Source: Spisula solida
Taxonomy: Eukaryota; Mollusca; Bivalvia; Venerida; Mactridae
Length of the DNA: 64,000 nt
Direction of reading: 5' to 3'
Assembly (NCBI GenBank): GCA_947247005.1
Contig: OX365944.1
Span: forward strand, 21,985,501 to 22,049,500
Under the pieces are notes generated by a model that ran no database searches, was not told the DNA's origin, and worked only from the letters and a program-made list of their open reading frames with translations. The position numbers and the translations under genes are program-made. Shown in pieces: positions 63,617-64,000 of this stretch (its first letter is position 1; each line of letters starts with the position of its first letter).

Positions 63617-64000
63617 TAAGAGGCAATACATTATAGTAGGACATATCAAGCCTTCTCTGTGACCTCTTTTCAAATGCACAATCAATGTCATATATACACC
63701 AAACACACAATTTGAAGAAGGAAACATCCGTAAGTCAAACATTATCAAAAACAATACAATATTATGCATTGTTGGTGATTTAATATACAATAATAAAGAT
63801 TTCATTCAAATGTTTTTACCAAACATAGAATAACACGCCCATTATACCGGCTGTACGTTTTATAACCACATCACATTGGGTTTGGCCCTCTGATGTAGCA
63901 ATTCTGTTGTGCAAGTGTGCAAGGAAAATGTTAGTAGTTTGTACATTTAGGGGAAAACGTTTGGGAGTCTAAATAGGTCAAGGAGTTTCTGCATAATTGA

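Larger units (their letters stand above)
52943..64000 (+). repeat. Array unit U4 (runs off the window)
   Basis: Fourth copy, opening with the SINE and the opening module (frames 53348-53566 and 53601-53870, about 97% identical to U1 there). It then follows the U2 version through the middle part. It carries the LINE (56924-58170), the 48/51-bp minisatellite (58974-59800) and a 270-bp insertion (63347-63616). The window ends at a point matching U1 near 11974. Confidence 0.85.
59801..64000. other. Gene-free unit sequence of U4, distal part
   Basis: Aligned with U2 26020-28690 and U1 7720-11974. It includes a SINE-type core and a 270-bp insertion listed separately. Open frames of up to 119 codons are shared unevenly with U2 and show no family features. 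Confidence 0.55.

Noticed and set aside
710..64000. Array copies as uncollapsed haplotypes in the assembly
   Set aside because: The copies differ by many indels, separate insertions and complex junctions, and form an a-b-a-b pattern, which fits real tandem duplication better. Read depth would be needed to exclude it fully.

Overview
The window reads as nuclear DNA of an invertebrate animal, most likely a mollusc. It is AT-rich and has no bacterial-type gene packing. It carries a tRNA-derived SINE on a core domain of a type I associate with bivalve and gastropod SINEs, a 5'-truncated LINE, several short DNA transposons whose target-site duplications can be read, and long minisatellites. I found no intact protein-coding gene, rRNA, functional tRNA or CRISPR. 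The mollusc assignment is inference; the repeat structure is read from the sequence.

The dominant structure is a tandem array of four diverged copies of a unit about 20 kb long. U1 is about 710-20660, U2 20656-28690 (truncated), U3 30795-45797 and U4 about 52943-64000 (continues past the end). Each has the same module order: an opening module with chance open frames, a dispersed 'CTCGGYTG' repeat, a non-coding stretch, a 41-48 bp minisatellite, then several kb of gene-free DNA. Over much of the unit U1 resembles U3 and U2 resembles U4, so the array looks like a duplicated dimer (a-b-a-b), with local exceptions. Individual insertions can be dated against empty homologous sites in the other copies: a 575-bp element (4343-4917), a 1.2-kb TA-flanked element inside the minisatellite (5705-6930), an 893-bp TTAA-flanked piggyBac-like element (33256-34148) and the LINE (56924-58170).

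Junctions between units are complex. U2 breaks off into 1.9 kb of foreign AT-rich DNA. An inverted fragment of the unit follows, then a near-perfect 67-bp fold-back palindrome (30728-30940) that opens U3.

The most unusual region is 45798-52939, between U3 and U4. Two elements of 2121 and 5018 bp lie head to tail. They share an almost identical 1.18-kb left end (three differences seen) and an identical right end of about 250 bp, but carry unrelated interiors. TTA lies at all three boundaries. The shared left end holds an array of small hairpins with GCNT loops (GCAT, GCCT, GCTT) on stems that vary with compensating changes, plus two larger hairpins with a TTTAWACAC loop. This looks like a young, non-autonomous mobile element family using structured DNA or RNA. 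I do not recognise the family.
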